From: Centrapalus pauciflorus
Taxonomy: Eukaryota; Streptophyta; Magnoliopsida; Asterales; Asteraceae
Assembly: GCA_020465985.1 (NCBI GenBank)
Contig: JAANYP010000852.1
Coordinates: 16,205 to 80,204, forward strand
Length of the DNA stretch: 64,000 bases
Reading direction: 5' to 3'
Positions 20,287 through 32,332 of the stretch are shown here, in pieces (within the stretch, counting starts at the first letter, position 1; each line of letters starts with the position of its first letter). The notes beneath the pieces are model-generated. The model was given only the letters and a program-made list of their open reading frames with translations, did no database searches and was not told the origin of the DNA. Position numbers and translations under genes: made by a program.

Positions 20287-22695
20287 TGTCACACCCTGCT
20301 ACCCCGGTTGGCAGCGAGGCGTGACGAGTGCGGAAGCGTAACCATAATCATAATGAACGACCACTATATGGATTTTTTCAAAAATACATCGATATAACTT
20401 TAAAAGGTAGAAATGTTTTACATAACCCGTAAATGATAAAGAGTAGTTCGCAAGGTACAGAGATTTAAATACATAATTAAATTATCCAAAATAATGCAAA
20501 TAAATCTCCGATGGTTTGAAAAAGAATGCGACTCCTTAAGTGCGGAAGCTTGAAAGTGGTTACTTCTGAAGGCATACTTGCCTTAATTACCTGAAAATAC
20601 ATGCTAAAATACGTCAACAAAAATTGTTGGTGAGGTCATAGGTTTACGCGAAAAGACCAGTTGTATGGACATTATCAGATGAGTTGAATTTATAAAATCA
20701 TAAATTCCGTGTATGTATTACATAAACCATCATGCAACCGAAGCTTAATTAGATAGAGTTTGCCCTGTGCAGTATTCCCATACGTAATACCGTGTGTTGA
20801 ATATATATGCACTCGCTGTTAGCCGAACCGAGCTAACCTGAATGGGGGACATGACTCCCAATAGATCTATCCACAATATATTCACGCTTACAAATAAATG
20901 CAATTAACGGTTCATGATATAAGGGCTAATGGAACCATATGTAATACATATAAGAAATATACAGTTTAGATGTCCATATGAAAAAAAGTGCATGTATTTC
21001 CACCCCAATAGATAGTGAAAAATAGGGGCTATGAAGACTCACCGGAATTGCGATGGCAAAATATGCGCAAAAATGCAAATGTGCGTTGTTTGATGGGTGA
21101 TGAAACCGGAGGTGTTTAACCGAGTCCTAAATGATAATAAGGACTTAATATCACTAATATATGATAATAGGTATATTTATAGATTTTTATGTCTTAAATC
21201 ACCCAACATTACAAGTTTATAAATAAGATTTGCTTAAAACGTCAAGTTTATATATATGTAATTTTCCAGCTTTTTCGGAGGTTTTTCGGCCTACTTTGAG
21301 GCTGTTTTTAACCAAGCTCCAAAATGTTTTAGACTTTGGTTTTCTAGGACATTCAACTACTATATACAAAGGATTTTTAGGATCAAGAACGGCCATTATT
21401 CGAGTTGTTTAGGTTAGTGAAAAAGCTCGTTAAAAACGCTATGTTGGCCATTTTTGAGCTGTCAAACTTTCGGTTTCCCAAATAATTTCTGAAGGTCTTA
21501 AACATCAAAATAAATCATGAAAATTTTCCGATCTATAGTTAAGACATAGATCTAACTTTTCAGAAAAGAATCAACTCATTTCGTTGAGTTATGAATTAGT
21601 TATGATTTTTCAAAGTCTATACAAATTTTCTGCCGAAATTCCGTAGTTTATAAATTTACAACAATTTATGATTCTTGTTGTTTATTCAAAGACTAATTGT
21701 ATAAAAGTTATAAAAGCTATATAACACATATATAACACATGTTTTCATAATATTAACATGTTTATAATGTGTTCATATATTCATATGCACATTTAAAGAA
21801 ACAACTAAAAATAAAAACTAGAAACTTATAAACTTGAGTTTTTATGAATTGTTGATGTAGGTGATTATATATATTATGCAAGACTTATATAAACATAAAT
21901 ATAAGATGATATAAGCTTGAATTTACTTACTTTGATTTGTTAGTAGAATGAAAATGAGTAGATGACTTGGTCTTGAAAGAGTTGCACAAGAATACTTTCA
22001 AATATTTGAAGAACACCAAAGTTGGAAATTTTGCTCTTTCACTTGGCCTTGGGGCCGGATTTTGAGAGAGGGAGGAAGAGAGCTTTTTGTTGTTGTAGTG
22101 TGGAAATAAATGAAGCTCAAGTCCTCTATTTATAGCCAAAGGAAAAAGTCTTGTAATTATGAAAGAGATGGGAGGTGGAGATTGTGTGCAAGTTTGCACA
22201 AGCATGGTGATGAAAAGTTGATGTAGATTGTGCAAGGTTGGAGGATTAAAATAATGAGGTTGTGTACCTCCTATGGTGGCCGGCCATAATAGGTAATTAT
22301 AGTGTATTTTTTTTTTTGTATAAATGTATTTAAAATGTATTCTTGTATTTTCCTTTTCTTGTAAATTCAAAAATACTTTTTGAATGCATTGTTTTAATGA
22401 ATTGTTTTAGTCTTGCATAATTAAGGTTATGTAATTGTATTAGTGTATGATTAGTGTCACTAATCATAATTTAATTACGTACCTAGTTGAATTAATCCCT
22501 CATATCGTAAATTGATCGGATTAATTGATTTCCCGATTCATCGCACCGATGAATTTGATTCTAATTGAGTTGAGTTTTCTAATAAGCCTTGTTAATCATT
22601 TGATTAAGTTCTAATGACTGTTGATTAGGCTATAATTGACTATTGAATGTGAATTAGGGTTTTGTTGCTAACCTGGTTCAGTGCCGGATGTTACA
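20287..22695 (-). repeat. 5' LTR of element D
   Basis: 2409-bp LTR followed on its right by the AAAAG target duplication. Drives transcription leftward in window coordinates. Contains the TATA box listed separately and short poly-T and AT-rich tracts. It differs from the 3' LTR by scattered substitutions and small indels. Confidence 0.92.
22125..22134 (-). promoter_or_regulatory. TATA box in 5' LTR of D
   Basis: TATAAATAGA on the minus strand, about 560 nt into the LTR. The same box occurs in the D 3' LTR and in the E 5' LTR (35685-35694). This conservation and position make it the likely core promoter of the family. Confidence 0.65.
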
Positions 22696-23414
22696 AAAAG
22701 GTTTGATTATTATTGATTAAAATTGTTTGAACGATCAAAATCGATAAATAAAACGTTTAATATTTTTTTTCGGCTCAAAGAAAATTAACTAAAGGTTTTG
22801 GAAACCCAATGGTGATTCTCGGCCACCTTAGAGATCCTCGGAGCTCAGAATTTTGAAACCTTAGTTCGTTTTATTGGTTGATATTTGATTGTTTAAAGTG
22901 TTTGGTTAATTAAAATCGAGAACTAAACGGTTCGCTTTACAAGATCAAGCTTTGAAGATTTCAGCCATGGGTTGAAACCCATGACCTTTCATTTTTGATA
23001 TGGTGACCGAACCCATGAGGGCTTAACTAATCGTGTCTTTCTATTTTCGGTAATATTCGAGCGATTAAATTAGATGCATTAAAATCAAAAGTGTTTGGTG
23101 ATTACTAATTAGAGTTTGTGACTAAAATATATACAAATATATTTTACTTTTATAAAGTTAAATTGGAAGACTTTATTAACAAGTTTTGATATTTTTATCA
23201 TTAATAGTATCAAATTTTGACATTTTTATCATTAATAGTAACATTATTTATTTTTTATCGGTAATAGCATTGACTTTTATATTACTTATATTTTATAGTA
23301 ACAACTTTTTATTTTTTTTATCAATAATAGTAATTGGTGACCGGCAAACCTGTTTAGCGGCCCACCAACAACTTTTCAGTTATAAAAAATAGTAACAAGT
23401 TTTTGTTGTGAAAA
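22696..23414. other. Non-coding block, tandem copy 1 (right part)
   Basis: Resumes the block after D, with the second AAAAG at 22696-22700. Homologous to 31615-32332. Holds a short palindrome CATGGGTTGAAACCCATG (about 22967-22984) and loosely repeated ATTTTTATCATTAATAGTA-like AT-rich words at 23186-23340. No coding evidence; the 68-residue hydrophobic frame here is low-complexity. Confidence 0.6.
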
Positions 23415-24112
23415 TCTATATATATTAATAAAAGAAAATCCCTCATGCCACATGTCACTCCTTGATCTCTCTAAATTTTCTATCTCCCGCCTTTTTTCCA
23501 TAATTAGATTTCTAATTTTTCTAATTTTTTTATCAAAAAAATATATGAAATCTAATTCGAATAATTTCATATTTAATTCATACGATTAAAAAAAGAAATA
23601 TTTAATATTCTATTAGTAATCTAAATTTATTTTTTTAATTTAAGTAAATATAATTAAGTACTACCTAATTTTAACTCCATAAATAAAAACTAATCTTTTT
23701 AAATGATTTAAATAACTTTCAGATTTAACTCCTAATGTTAGCTAACTATGCACTATTTTATATATTTAAAAGGTAAAAATAATGAAATATTGGTAGAGAA
23801 AATTTTTTATAATTTTTTAATTATAAAAAAATTTTAAATTGTATTCTACGTAGAAAATAAATTTTAAAATTTTTATTTATACATAAAAATCCAAAAAATA
23901 AAAAGTATTAAAAAGATAAGACATGATTAATACTATTCATACATATTCAAAAAATAAGAAAATTTAAAATTATTAATAACAAAAGATAGTACTATTTTTG
24001 TCATTTTCTAGAAAAAATAAACATTTTTATATGTAATTGACGTTTTGTGTAAATTTTTAGTCTACATTTATTTATAATAGATCCACGTAATACGTGTGTT
24101 AATAATAACTAG
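23415..24112 (+). mobile_element. Non-autonomous Helitron, 698 bp
   Basis: Starts 5' TC (TCTATATATATTAATAAAAG), ends CTAG, and has the CACGT-AAT-ACGTG hairpin about 15 nt before the 3' end. It lies exactly between an A (23414) and a T (24113) with no target duplication. These are the diagnostic structural features of plant Helitrons. The tandem paralogue preserves the empty site at 32332/32333. Very AT-rich with no replicase or helicase frame, so it is a short non-autonomous copy. Confidence 0.88.
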
Positions 24113-25142
24113 TTTATGATAAAATTTTAGTTTTGAATTTCATTTATCTAAGTTATCTACTATACTTGACATTGAAACCATTAGTAACACGTTAGTCAAA
24201 GTAGATAATGTATATCATAACTGCACTTTAGTGATTAAAGATGTAGTCTTCAATCTTGACTTAATTCCGATTGAGTTCAGCGAGTTTGACGTAATTTTTA
24301 GGATGGATTGGCTGACCGAGAATGAAGCTCACATAGTTTATAAGAAGCGAATGATAAATATAACTAAACCGGAGGGGCGAGAGATCTGTATATACGGGGA
24401 TAGGAGAATTAAGGATCCGTGCTTATTGACGATTGCTAATGCCCGAAAGCTAGTTGCAAGGGGCTATGATGCTCACTTGGCATATGCTATTGATGCCAAA
24501 GCCAAAAAGAAAACTGTGGCCGACGTGCCTGTTGTCTCTGAATTCCCGGATGTGTTTCCGGAAGACTAGTCTGGTGTGCCACCTAAAAGACAAGTGGAAT
24601 TTCGTATTGACTTGATCCCTGGAGCTGCTCTGATAGCTCATTCTCCGTATCGCCTTGCTCATACCGAGATTCCAGAAATGATGAAACAACTTCAAGAGTT
24701 GTTAGACAAAGGATTCATTCGACCGAGTTCATCTCCGTGGGATGAGCCAGTATTGTTTGTGAAAAAGAAGGATGACACAATGAGAATGTGCATCGATTAT
24801 CGCGACTTGAACAAGTTAACTATTAAGAACAAGTATCCGCTACCAAGGATTGATGATTTGTTCGATCAGTTGCATGGGGATAGTGTCTTTTCTAAGATCG
24901 ATCTACGGTCGGGATACCATTAGTTGAAAGTGCGAGAGGAAGGTGTACCAAAGACAACATTCAGGACACGTTATGTGCATTACGAGTTTCTGGTTATGCC
25001 TTTTGGGTTACCCAATGCCCCGACTGTTTTTATGGATCTTATGAACAGAGTATGTAGACTGATGTTGGACAAGTCGGGGATTGTATTTATTGATGATATT
25101 CTGGTATACTCCAAATCTGAGGCCGAGCATGGTGTCCATTAG
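24113..25142 (+). pseudogene. Gypsy C2 protease remnant and reverse transcriptase
   Basis: Starts in the middle of protease: the catalytic DSGA motif and everything upstream (gag) are absent, and the first recognisable sequence aligns with F and G just after it. Then GMDWL-like FRMDWLTENEAHIV, a linker, and RT with YRDLNKLTIKNKYPLPRIDD, MPFGLPNA and FIDDILVYSK. In-frame stops at 24567-24569 (LED-type Leu to TAG) and 24921-24923 (Gln to TAG), and a frame break after 25140. Non-functional copy in unit 2 of the tandem array. Confidence 0.85.
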
Positions 25143-25918
25143 AGAGAACTGTTAGAGTTATTACGGAAGGAAAAGTTGTATGTCAATTTCTCAAAGTGTG
25201 AGTTTTGGCTACAACAGATACAATTTTTGGGACAGGTACTTTCTGGAGCTGGGATTTCGGTGGATCCAGCTAAGGTAGAAGCTATAAAAAATAGGGAACC
25301 TCCTCGTTCTGCTACATAGATAAGAAGTTTTCTTGGATTGGCGGGTTACTATCGGAGGTTTGTTAAGGATTTCTCAAAGATTTTAGTACCTTTGACTGCA
25401 TTGAAAAAGAAGAATGCACCATTTGTGTCAGAGGCCGAACAACGAGATGCATTTGAGATTTTGAAGAAAAAATTAAGCAAATCACTAATCCTTGCCCTAC
25501 AAGAGGGTAATGAGGACTTTGTGGTGTATACGGATGCTTCAAGACTGGGGTTAGGCGCTGTACAGATATTGCGTGGAAAAGTTATACTGTATGCCTCAAG
25601 ACAGTTAAAGCAACACGAGATAGATTATTCAACTCATGACTTGGAGTAGACAGCTGTAACGTTTGCTTTGAGGTTATGTAGACACTATTTGTACGGAACT
25701 AAGTGTCAAATTTACACAGACCATAAGAGTTTGAAGTACATTTTCAGTCAAAAGTAGCCAATGCCTTAAGTCGCAAAGCCTATTCTAAAGACTTTTGTTA
25801 CATGATGACTTCCATATTGTTGACCTCCACCATTATTGAGAATGTTAAAGCTGCTCAAGGGGAAGCTTTAAAGGAAGAAAATATTGGTGCTGAAGCCATA
25901 CGAGTATAGAAAAAGATT
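25143..25918 (+). pseudogene. Gypsy C2 RT thumb and RNase H (broken)
   Basis: The only sizeable open part is 25338-25649 (AGYYRRFVKDFSKI; VYTDASRLGLGAV; ASRQLKQHEIDYSTHDLE). Compared with copy 3 about 100 bp coding for the C-terminal RNase H region is deleted at about 25753, joining FSQK directly to the NALSRK region. Several stops and frame changes. Confidence 0.8.
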
Positions 25919-27262
25919 ATGGAGACAAGAGAGTCTGGTCTGAAGGCTGTATATGGGAGGATCTGGGTGCTAAAGTTTGGGGGCATGAGAAAAGTGATTA
26001 TCGAGGAAGCGCATCGGTCAAAATTTCCTGTACATCCCGGCAGCACAAAAATGTACAACGAACTAAAAGCTGACTTTTGGTGGCGCAGATTGAAAAAGGA
26101 CATTGGGCAGTATGTTGAAAGATGTAGGACTTGTCGGCTGGTGAAAGCCGAACATCAACAGTTGTATGGCAGTTTGCAACCACTTCCCATTCCGAAATGA
26201 AAGTGGGAACACATTACAATGGATTTTGTCACCAAGTTACCGAAGACGAGACGTCAGCACGATGCAGTATGGGTGATTGTTGATAGATTGACAAAGTCAG
26301 CTCACTTCATACCGATCAAAGAAAGCTATTTGTTGGAGAGGTTGGCACACATTTATATGAGTGAGATTATCTCCAGACATGGAGTCCCGAAGTCCATCGT
26401 ATCTGGTCGAGATAGTCACTTTACATCCAACTGTAGGTCAGCTTTGCAAGAAGGATTGGGTACAAGAATCTCAATGAGTACGGCCTACCGTCCGCAAACT
26501 GATGACCAAAGTGAAATGACCATCCTTACGTTGGAAGATATGATGCGATCGTGTATACAGGATTTGGGCGGTAATTGGGACGATCATCTACCGTTAATAG
26601 AGTTCTCCTACAATAATAGTTACCATAAAACAATTAAGAAAGTGCCATTTGAGGCATTGTATGGAAGAAGATGTAGGACTCCTACATGTTGGAGAGAAAC
26701 GGGAGAGACTTTGATTGCTGGACCAACATTACTACTGGAGACAAACAAGAAGACACAGTTACTTCGACTATTCATGAAAGCTGTCGAGGATCGACAGAAG
26801 ACTTATCACGATAGAAGGCACAAACCTATCAATTTTGAAGTGAATGACTGGGTGTGTCTGAAAGTATCACCTATGAGAGGTGTTACTCGTTTTGTAAATA
26901 GAGGCAAGCTAGCGCCAAGATTTGTAAGCCCGTTTAAAATAATAGAAAAGGTTGGGATCGAATCTAACCGTTTAGAGTTGCCAGAAGAGATGTTGGGTAT
27001 ACATCCGATATTCCATGTGGGGAACCATAGGAAATGTTTTACAACTGGAAACAAGGACTTGGTTGATCATATCGAGCTACAGATTGATGAAAGGATCTAT
27101 TATGTAAAGGAGCCGGAATGTGTCTCGAATACGAAAGTCAAAAAGCTAAGGAACAAAGAGATATAGATGGTGCTGATACACTGGAAGCATCACAAAGGTG
27201 CAAACCATACATTGGAAACCAAGACGAATATGTTTAAGAAGTACCCGCATCTGTTTTGAAAC
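25919..27262 (+). pseudogene. Gypsy C2 integrase and chromodomain
   Basis: Two frames: 25919-26200 with the HHCC finger (FPVHPGSTKMYNELKADFWW ... CRTCRLVKAEH) and 26219-27166 with the catalytic core (TMDFVTKLPKTRRQHDAVWV, TAYRPQTDDQSEMT, LPLIEFSYNNSYH), the GPFKI-type block (here SPFKIIEKVG) and the start of the chromodomain. A TGA separates the two, and GAG-to-TAG at 27164-27166 truncates the chromodomain; its sequence continues to about 27262. Includes the uninterrupted version of the B1 insertion site (GTTAC, 26882-26886). A stem-loop AACTTCG-AGGA-CGAGGTT follows at 27268-27285. Confidence 0.85.
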
Positions 27263-27311
27263 TAAATAACTTCGAGGACGAGGTTAAGAAGTACCCGCAG
27301 CTGTTTGAAAC

Positions 27312-28174
27312 TATGTTAAGAACTTAAGAAATTCGAGAATTTCAATTTATTAATTAAGTACGATAAATTATAAGTGTTAGTGATGATGAAATATAGATTG
27401 AAACGATATTAATGAAATCAGATAAGTGGAGGGGCAACTTATGTAATAAGCCTAAAATGATGAAAGGCCCATTATCTTTCATTCTTTCGTTTCTACCTTT
27501 TCATCCTCAAGCTCCCTTACACTCTCTCTATAATCTCTGCTGAAATTCGAAATTTGTGGTGTAAATTCGTGGGTTTAAGGCTGGATCATCAAGACTCAAT
27601 TGGGATTTAAGGTAAGAAACTAATTTCTTGAGTTTAAGGTTCATTTTTGAGAATAAAAATGCATAAATATGGATTTATAAATCTGAAAATTTGATGTTGC
27701 ATGTATGATATATCACTTGGAAATCATGAATTAAAGTATTTAGAAGGCTTAGAAACAAGAATCGTGCTTTGAATCATCCAAAAAGGTAAGAAATCTAAGT
27801 TTCTATAAGTTTTTGTGTTCTTGAGAAATATTCCATACTTTGGTTAAATATGGACGAATTAACATGTTTATGACGGGAAAAATAGTGCCCATATATGTTT
27901 TTATTACGTTTTTATGGATTACATGTATTTAAATTTGAGTTTGGCAAATATTTGTGTAAAACCCGTAAGTTGCGAGTGCAGACCTGTGCGTCGACTCGGC
28001 GAGTCGAAGGAGCAACTCGGCGAGTCACCAAGAACAACATGTAGATCGTGAAAATTTGCTAAGTGTAGGACCCGAACTCGGATGGGGACCCGAATTCGGA
28101 TGGGACTCAACTTCGGGTTTAGACTCTAATCTAGGATGAGAAAAGAATTTCGGATCATATATATATATATATAA

Positions 28175-28205
<31 letters not shown>

Positions 28206-28207
28206 TA

Positions 28208-28258
<51 letters not shown>

Positions 28259-29424
28259 CGAGTATAAGCGAATTCGGCAGTGGATCCAAATGTCGGACCT
28301 CGACTCGGCGAGTCAAGTGGACGACTCGGTGAATCGGTCCCAGCTGATGCGAATTTCGGTTCTGGTTCGAAAGGACCTGAATTTATTGTTTATTGATTGA
28401 ACTTTAGGCATATCTTTAATGTCATATTAAGGTATATAAGGATGGGTTCTTTGGGCATAATAGCGAACCAAATAATGAGTTTAAATATGAATTGTGGATG
28501 GTGAATCCGAGAGATTAACACTTAAGTTGATGGTATTTTCCTATGGAAATGTAACAGGTCCCTTGTGATGTTTTCTAAGACACAGTGGGATACTTTGTGA
28601 AACCGGTTGAAAGCCCAAAGAGAAATAATATTAATTGAAGTTAATAAATGCGCACCCACTGTGAGTACTTTGGATTGTATATGTCTACTTTTATTTATTG
28701 TTAGTTGTTCATTGAGGTATGTTGATTCATTTCGTTTGGCATTCTACTAACTAGCGTTGGTGTTGATGCACATTGTAGCTTGTTGTGTGTCCGTATTCTT
28801 TGTTGTGCATCATCTGATGGGCTTGCGAGGCATATTTGGAAAATCGATGCTACTGCGGCTATATAAACTGGAGCTGATCCCATCGAGGTCCCGATGGGCA
28901 GGCGTAGCATCCCCGATGGTAATTCATGCCTCAATGGAATGTGTGATCTGTTCAATGGCACGATGGAGCTGCGGCTCATTTCCGTACTTCGTGTACGAAG
29001 AGAGTATACGGTGTTTGTTGCCGGCGTTACTCTTGTGTGCTACATAAATATCTACAGAATGTATAATCTCTGTACTCACTAAGCTTTTCTTACCCCATAG
29101 TCGCTCACATTGTTACAGGAAAATGAAAAATCCGCTGTCGGACATTCTATCTACGTCGTTTATAAAAGTCTTGAGGACCACCACTACTCAATTGGTAACT
29201 GAAAACATGGGGACAATGTTGTAATATATGGGATGTTTGTAATAAATTATTGAGTATGTACACTTAGACTGGAACCTTGTAGCATCGTAGGTATGTGACA
29301 CTTGTACTTTGTTCATGCATTTTATTCCCGTATTGTACTAAGTATTCAAATCATTATTGTTTATTAATGTGTTGTGATTAGTCCTGGGTGTTATGATTGT
29401 GGTTATTGTGGCAAGGGTGTCACA
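27312..29424 (+). repeat. LTR of gypsy C2, missing its first ~120 bp
   Basis: Homologous to 7905-10019 and ending in the same GGGTGTCACA. The TGTAACATCC start is absent. Instead AAGAAGTACCCGCAGCTGTT (integrase tail, already present at 27236-27262) is repeated at 27285-27311 and joins the LTR at CTATGTTAAG. A small templated rearrangement therefore replaced the LTR start. Contains the ACTCGGCGAGTC palindromes (27992-28030, 28299-28335). Confidence 0.8.
28157..28257. repeat. (TA)n microsatellite in LTR C2
   Basis: About 100 bp of interrupted AT dinucleotide repeat; roughly double the tract in LTR C1. The apparent tyrosine/isoleucine ORF across it is an artefact of the repeat. Confidence 0.92.
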
Positions 29425-32332
29425 AGGGGGGTGAATACATCTAATTATTTTCAACACACTTTTTATCAAAGTTTGTATGTATATATTAACAAATGTTAAT
29501 TACAAATAGGTTTGGATTACTAAATAAACCAAACCGTGATGACAGAAACAACAGACTAACGTCTAATTTAAGACTCACTAAGACTAGTTACAATGAATTC
29601 ACTCACTAAGATGCACTCACTTTTTACAAGACACGGACAAACAACTTTAAAGTAGAACAGCTTAGGCACAATCTTACTATTCTATACCCAGTTGAAAACA
29701 GAAATTGCATGCCTGAAAACACAATTTCTTTTTGCATGTTCTGAGCTTGTGGATGTCTCTCTTGGTTTTCTCAGATTCCTTAGAATCTTCTTTATATACT
29801 CACTCAGTGAATCTCAGTGAAACTTCCTAAATGGTTGCAGAGATACAGGAGTGCCTTTACAAAAAGACAAGAATACTCGTCCGCACATCTGACAAAATAG
29901 ATTTTGTCCCTATGTAGTAGAATCTTTGTCTTTTCCTTTTTGTCTCTGTGACATACAACTTTACCTTAAAGAGGAATTTCAACTTTAAATGCATCAGGAC
30001 AGCTTTGGCAGAACTGGCAGTTTCTGATTTCACTTTGTCTTGAATTGTAAATTGGTCTTCACGTCCAAGACTTTACATGATGACATGAAAACAAATTCCG
30101 TAAGCTGTTAAACCTGTTCACAAAGAACATGTTCTATTTACAAAGAATAGAAAACCTAATTTGGGTCAAAGCTGTCCAACAGACATGAACAGCTTAGACA
30201 ATTTATGTCAAACCTGTCCAACAGCTATGGACAGTTTTGACAATCTGCCAAGTTACAATGAATGTAACAGTGTAAACAGACTTAGACTGATTTTGCAAAT
30301 CCCTTATCAGGTTTCAATAAGGCATTAAGAAAGCCTTAGATATTCTTTTAAGTTTATCAAGCAGGTTTGATTGAAAATCTCCCTCTATGACATAAAACAA
30401 GTTTGATTGAAGTCTTTTTGTGCCAAACGGAAAGGTAAGATCGTACCTGAGGGACAGCTCGTAGTTCCCCCAATGTACACATATATAGTATATGCACATA
30501 TATTGAATCGAATAAATGTAGGCCCTTCAAAAGAGCTTATGTACACACCTAGATCAAGACAACAAGCTCTATCTAGTCTTGGTGACCCAACTCTATCTTA
30601 GTCTGATCTTTATTAGTCCATGTAGACACAAAGAATCTTCACAGATTCACCTAAACTCAACAGATAACCCTGAAACCCCCAAGAATCATTAATACAACTG
30701 ATGAAACCCTAAAAATCAACCTAAATATGCCACTGGGGCCCAAAAGCCCAATCTGACCCAAACACGCCTGATCACGGCCACACTTACCCAGCACGGGGTG
30801 TGCTTTTCATCATGGCCACAGTTACCCCGCACGGGTCGTGCTTTTCATCATGGTCGCACTCAACCCAGTGATGGTCGTGCTCCTCATTATGTTCACGCTC
30901 GCGAAGAGGCGCAGGTCCTCTATTCCTTTATCAACTTCTGTCAAGGGATTATTCAATCGCTTACTTCGATTTCCAGCCATAAAACTTATAAAAACCATAT
31001 ATAAACACTTGCAAACTCTTGCTAAGCGCATTCCCACATTTTGGTAACAGTTAATATAACAAAGCTAAATGAATTCTTCGAATTCTCACCTTTTCACTTT
31101 GAAGAACACAAGTTGACGGTTTGTTTATGAGTTCATCAACAACAACCCTTCAATCCCTCATTTAGTATTGCTCTAGCATGACAATCACACATACAAGACA
31201 CTCTTAAAGTTTTGTTTAGGATGAAGTAAAGAGAAGAATGGTTGAAACATGTTAAACAATTATACGTTCCGGTTATATCGCTGGTTCAACACCGATACCT
31301 GCCCCCGCTATCAAAATTTCACAGTTTATGTCAATAAATCCAAATTAATCTCCTAAATCCATAATTATTATTATCCATTAAATTATATTCCGAATACACG
31401 TAACATCAGTCCCGACACATATAGTCCACTAAACGGGACATAATTAGAACAACGCAATAATGAGTATTATTAATAATCAATGAGGTAATTAGACGCACCT
31501 GCTCGGAAGTCGGGGTGTTACAAAAAACCCATATGAATTCCCAACTATGGTATCCGATACAACTCAAGTAGGATAATGATAGTATTATTCATGTATTTAT
31601 GGCAAACGTTATTAAAAAGGTTTGATTATTATTGATTAAAGATTTTTGAACGATCAAAATCGATAATTAAAACGTTTAAGATTTTATTTCGGCTCAGAGA
31701 AATTTGACCAAAGGTTTTGGAAACCACATTGTGATTCTCGGCCACCTTAGAGATCCTCAAAGCTCAGAATTTTGAAACCTTAGTTCGTTTATTTGGTCGA
31801 TGTTTGATTGTTTAATGTGTTTAATTAATTAAAATTGAGAACTAAACGCTTCGCTTCACAAGATCAAGCATTGAAGATTTCAGCCATGGGTTGAAACCCA
31901 TGACCTCTGAGAATTGATATGGTGACCGAACCCATGAGGGTTTAATCAATCGTGTCATTTTATTTTCAGTTATATTCGAACGATTAAATTAGATGCATTA
32001 AAAACAAAAGTGTTTGGTTAATACTAATTAGAGTTTGTGACTAAAATATATACATATATATTTTAGTTTTATAAAGTTAAATTGGGAGACTTTATTAGTT
32101 TAATAAAGAGACAAATGACCAAGAAAAGTAACAAGTTTGACATTTTTATCATTAATAGTAACATTATTTATTTTTTGCAGTAATAACATTGACTTTTATA
32201 TTTTTTATATTTTATAGTAACAACTTTTTATTTTTTTATCAGTAATAGTAATTGGTGACCGGCAAACATGTTTAGCAGGGCACCAACAAATTTTTAGTTA
32301 TAAAAAATAGTAACAAGTTTTTGTTGTGAGAA
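29425..32332. other. Non-coding block, tandem copy 2 (uninterrupted)
   Basis: Full version of the block split by D and the Helitron in copy 1. It runs from the LTR end straight to the protease remnant. Single AAAAG at 31615-31619 is the empty D site; AA/TT at 32332/32333 is the empty Helitron site. It lies where primer site, leader and gag should be, but none of these can be seen. Confidence 0.65.

Larger units (their letters stand above)
12291..22695 (-). mobile_element. Chromovirus (Ty3/gypsy) element D
   Basis: Structurally complete 10.4-kb element on the minus strand with LTRs 12291-14708 and 20287-22695, perfect target duplication AAAAG (12286-12290 and 22696-22700), iMet primer site and polypurine tract. 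Read on the minus strand the order is 5' LTR, primer site, ORF0, gag with zinc knuckles, protease, RT, RNase H, integrase, chromodomain, polypurine tract, 3' LTR. The tandem paralogue keeps the unoccupied site at 31615-31619. The LTRs differ by roughly 1-2 percent by eye, so the insertion is fairly recent. Damage in gag-pol is limited to a stop in gag and a stop plus 1-nt deletion before the integrase core; ORF0 is also frameshifted. Confidence 0.93.

Noticed and set aside
23186..23392. Hydrophobic 68-residue ORF
   Set aside because: Made of AT-rich repeated words; the paralogous block copy does not preserve it.
28185..28400. Tyr/Ile-rich ORF
   Set aside because: Translation of the TA microsatellite in LTR C2.
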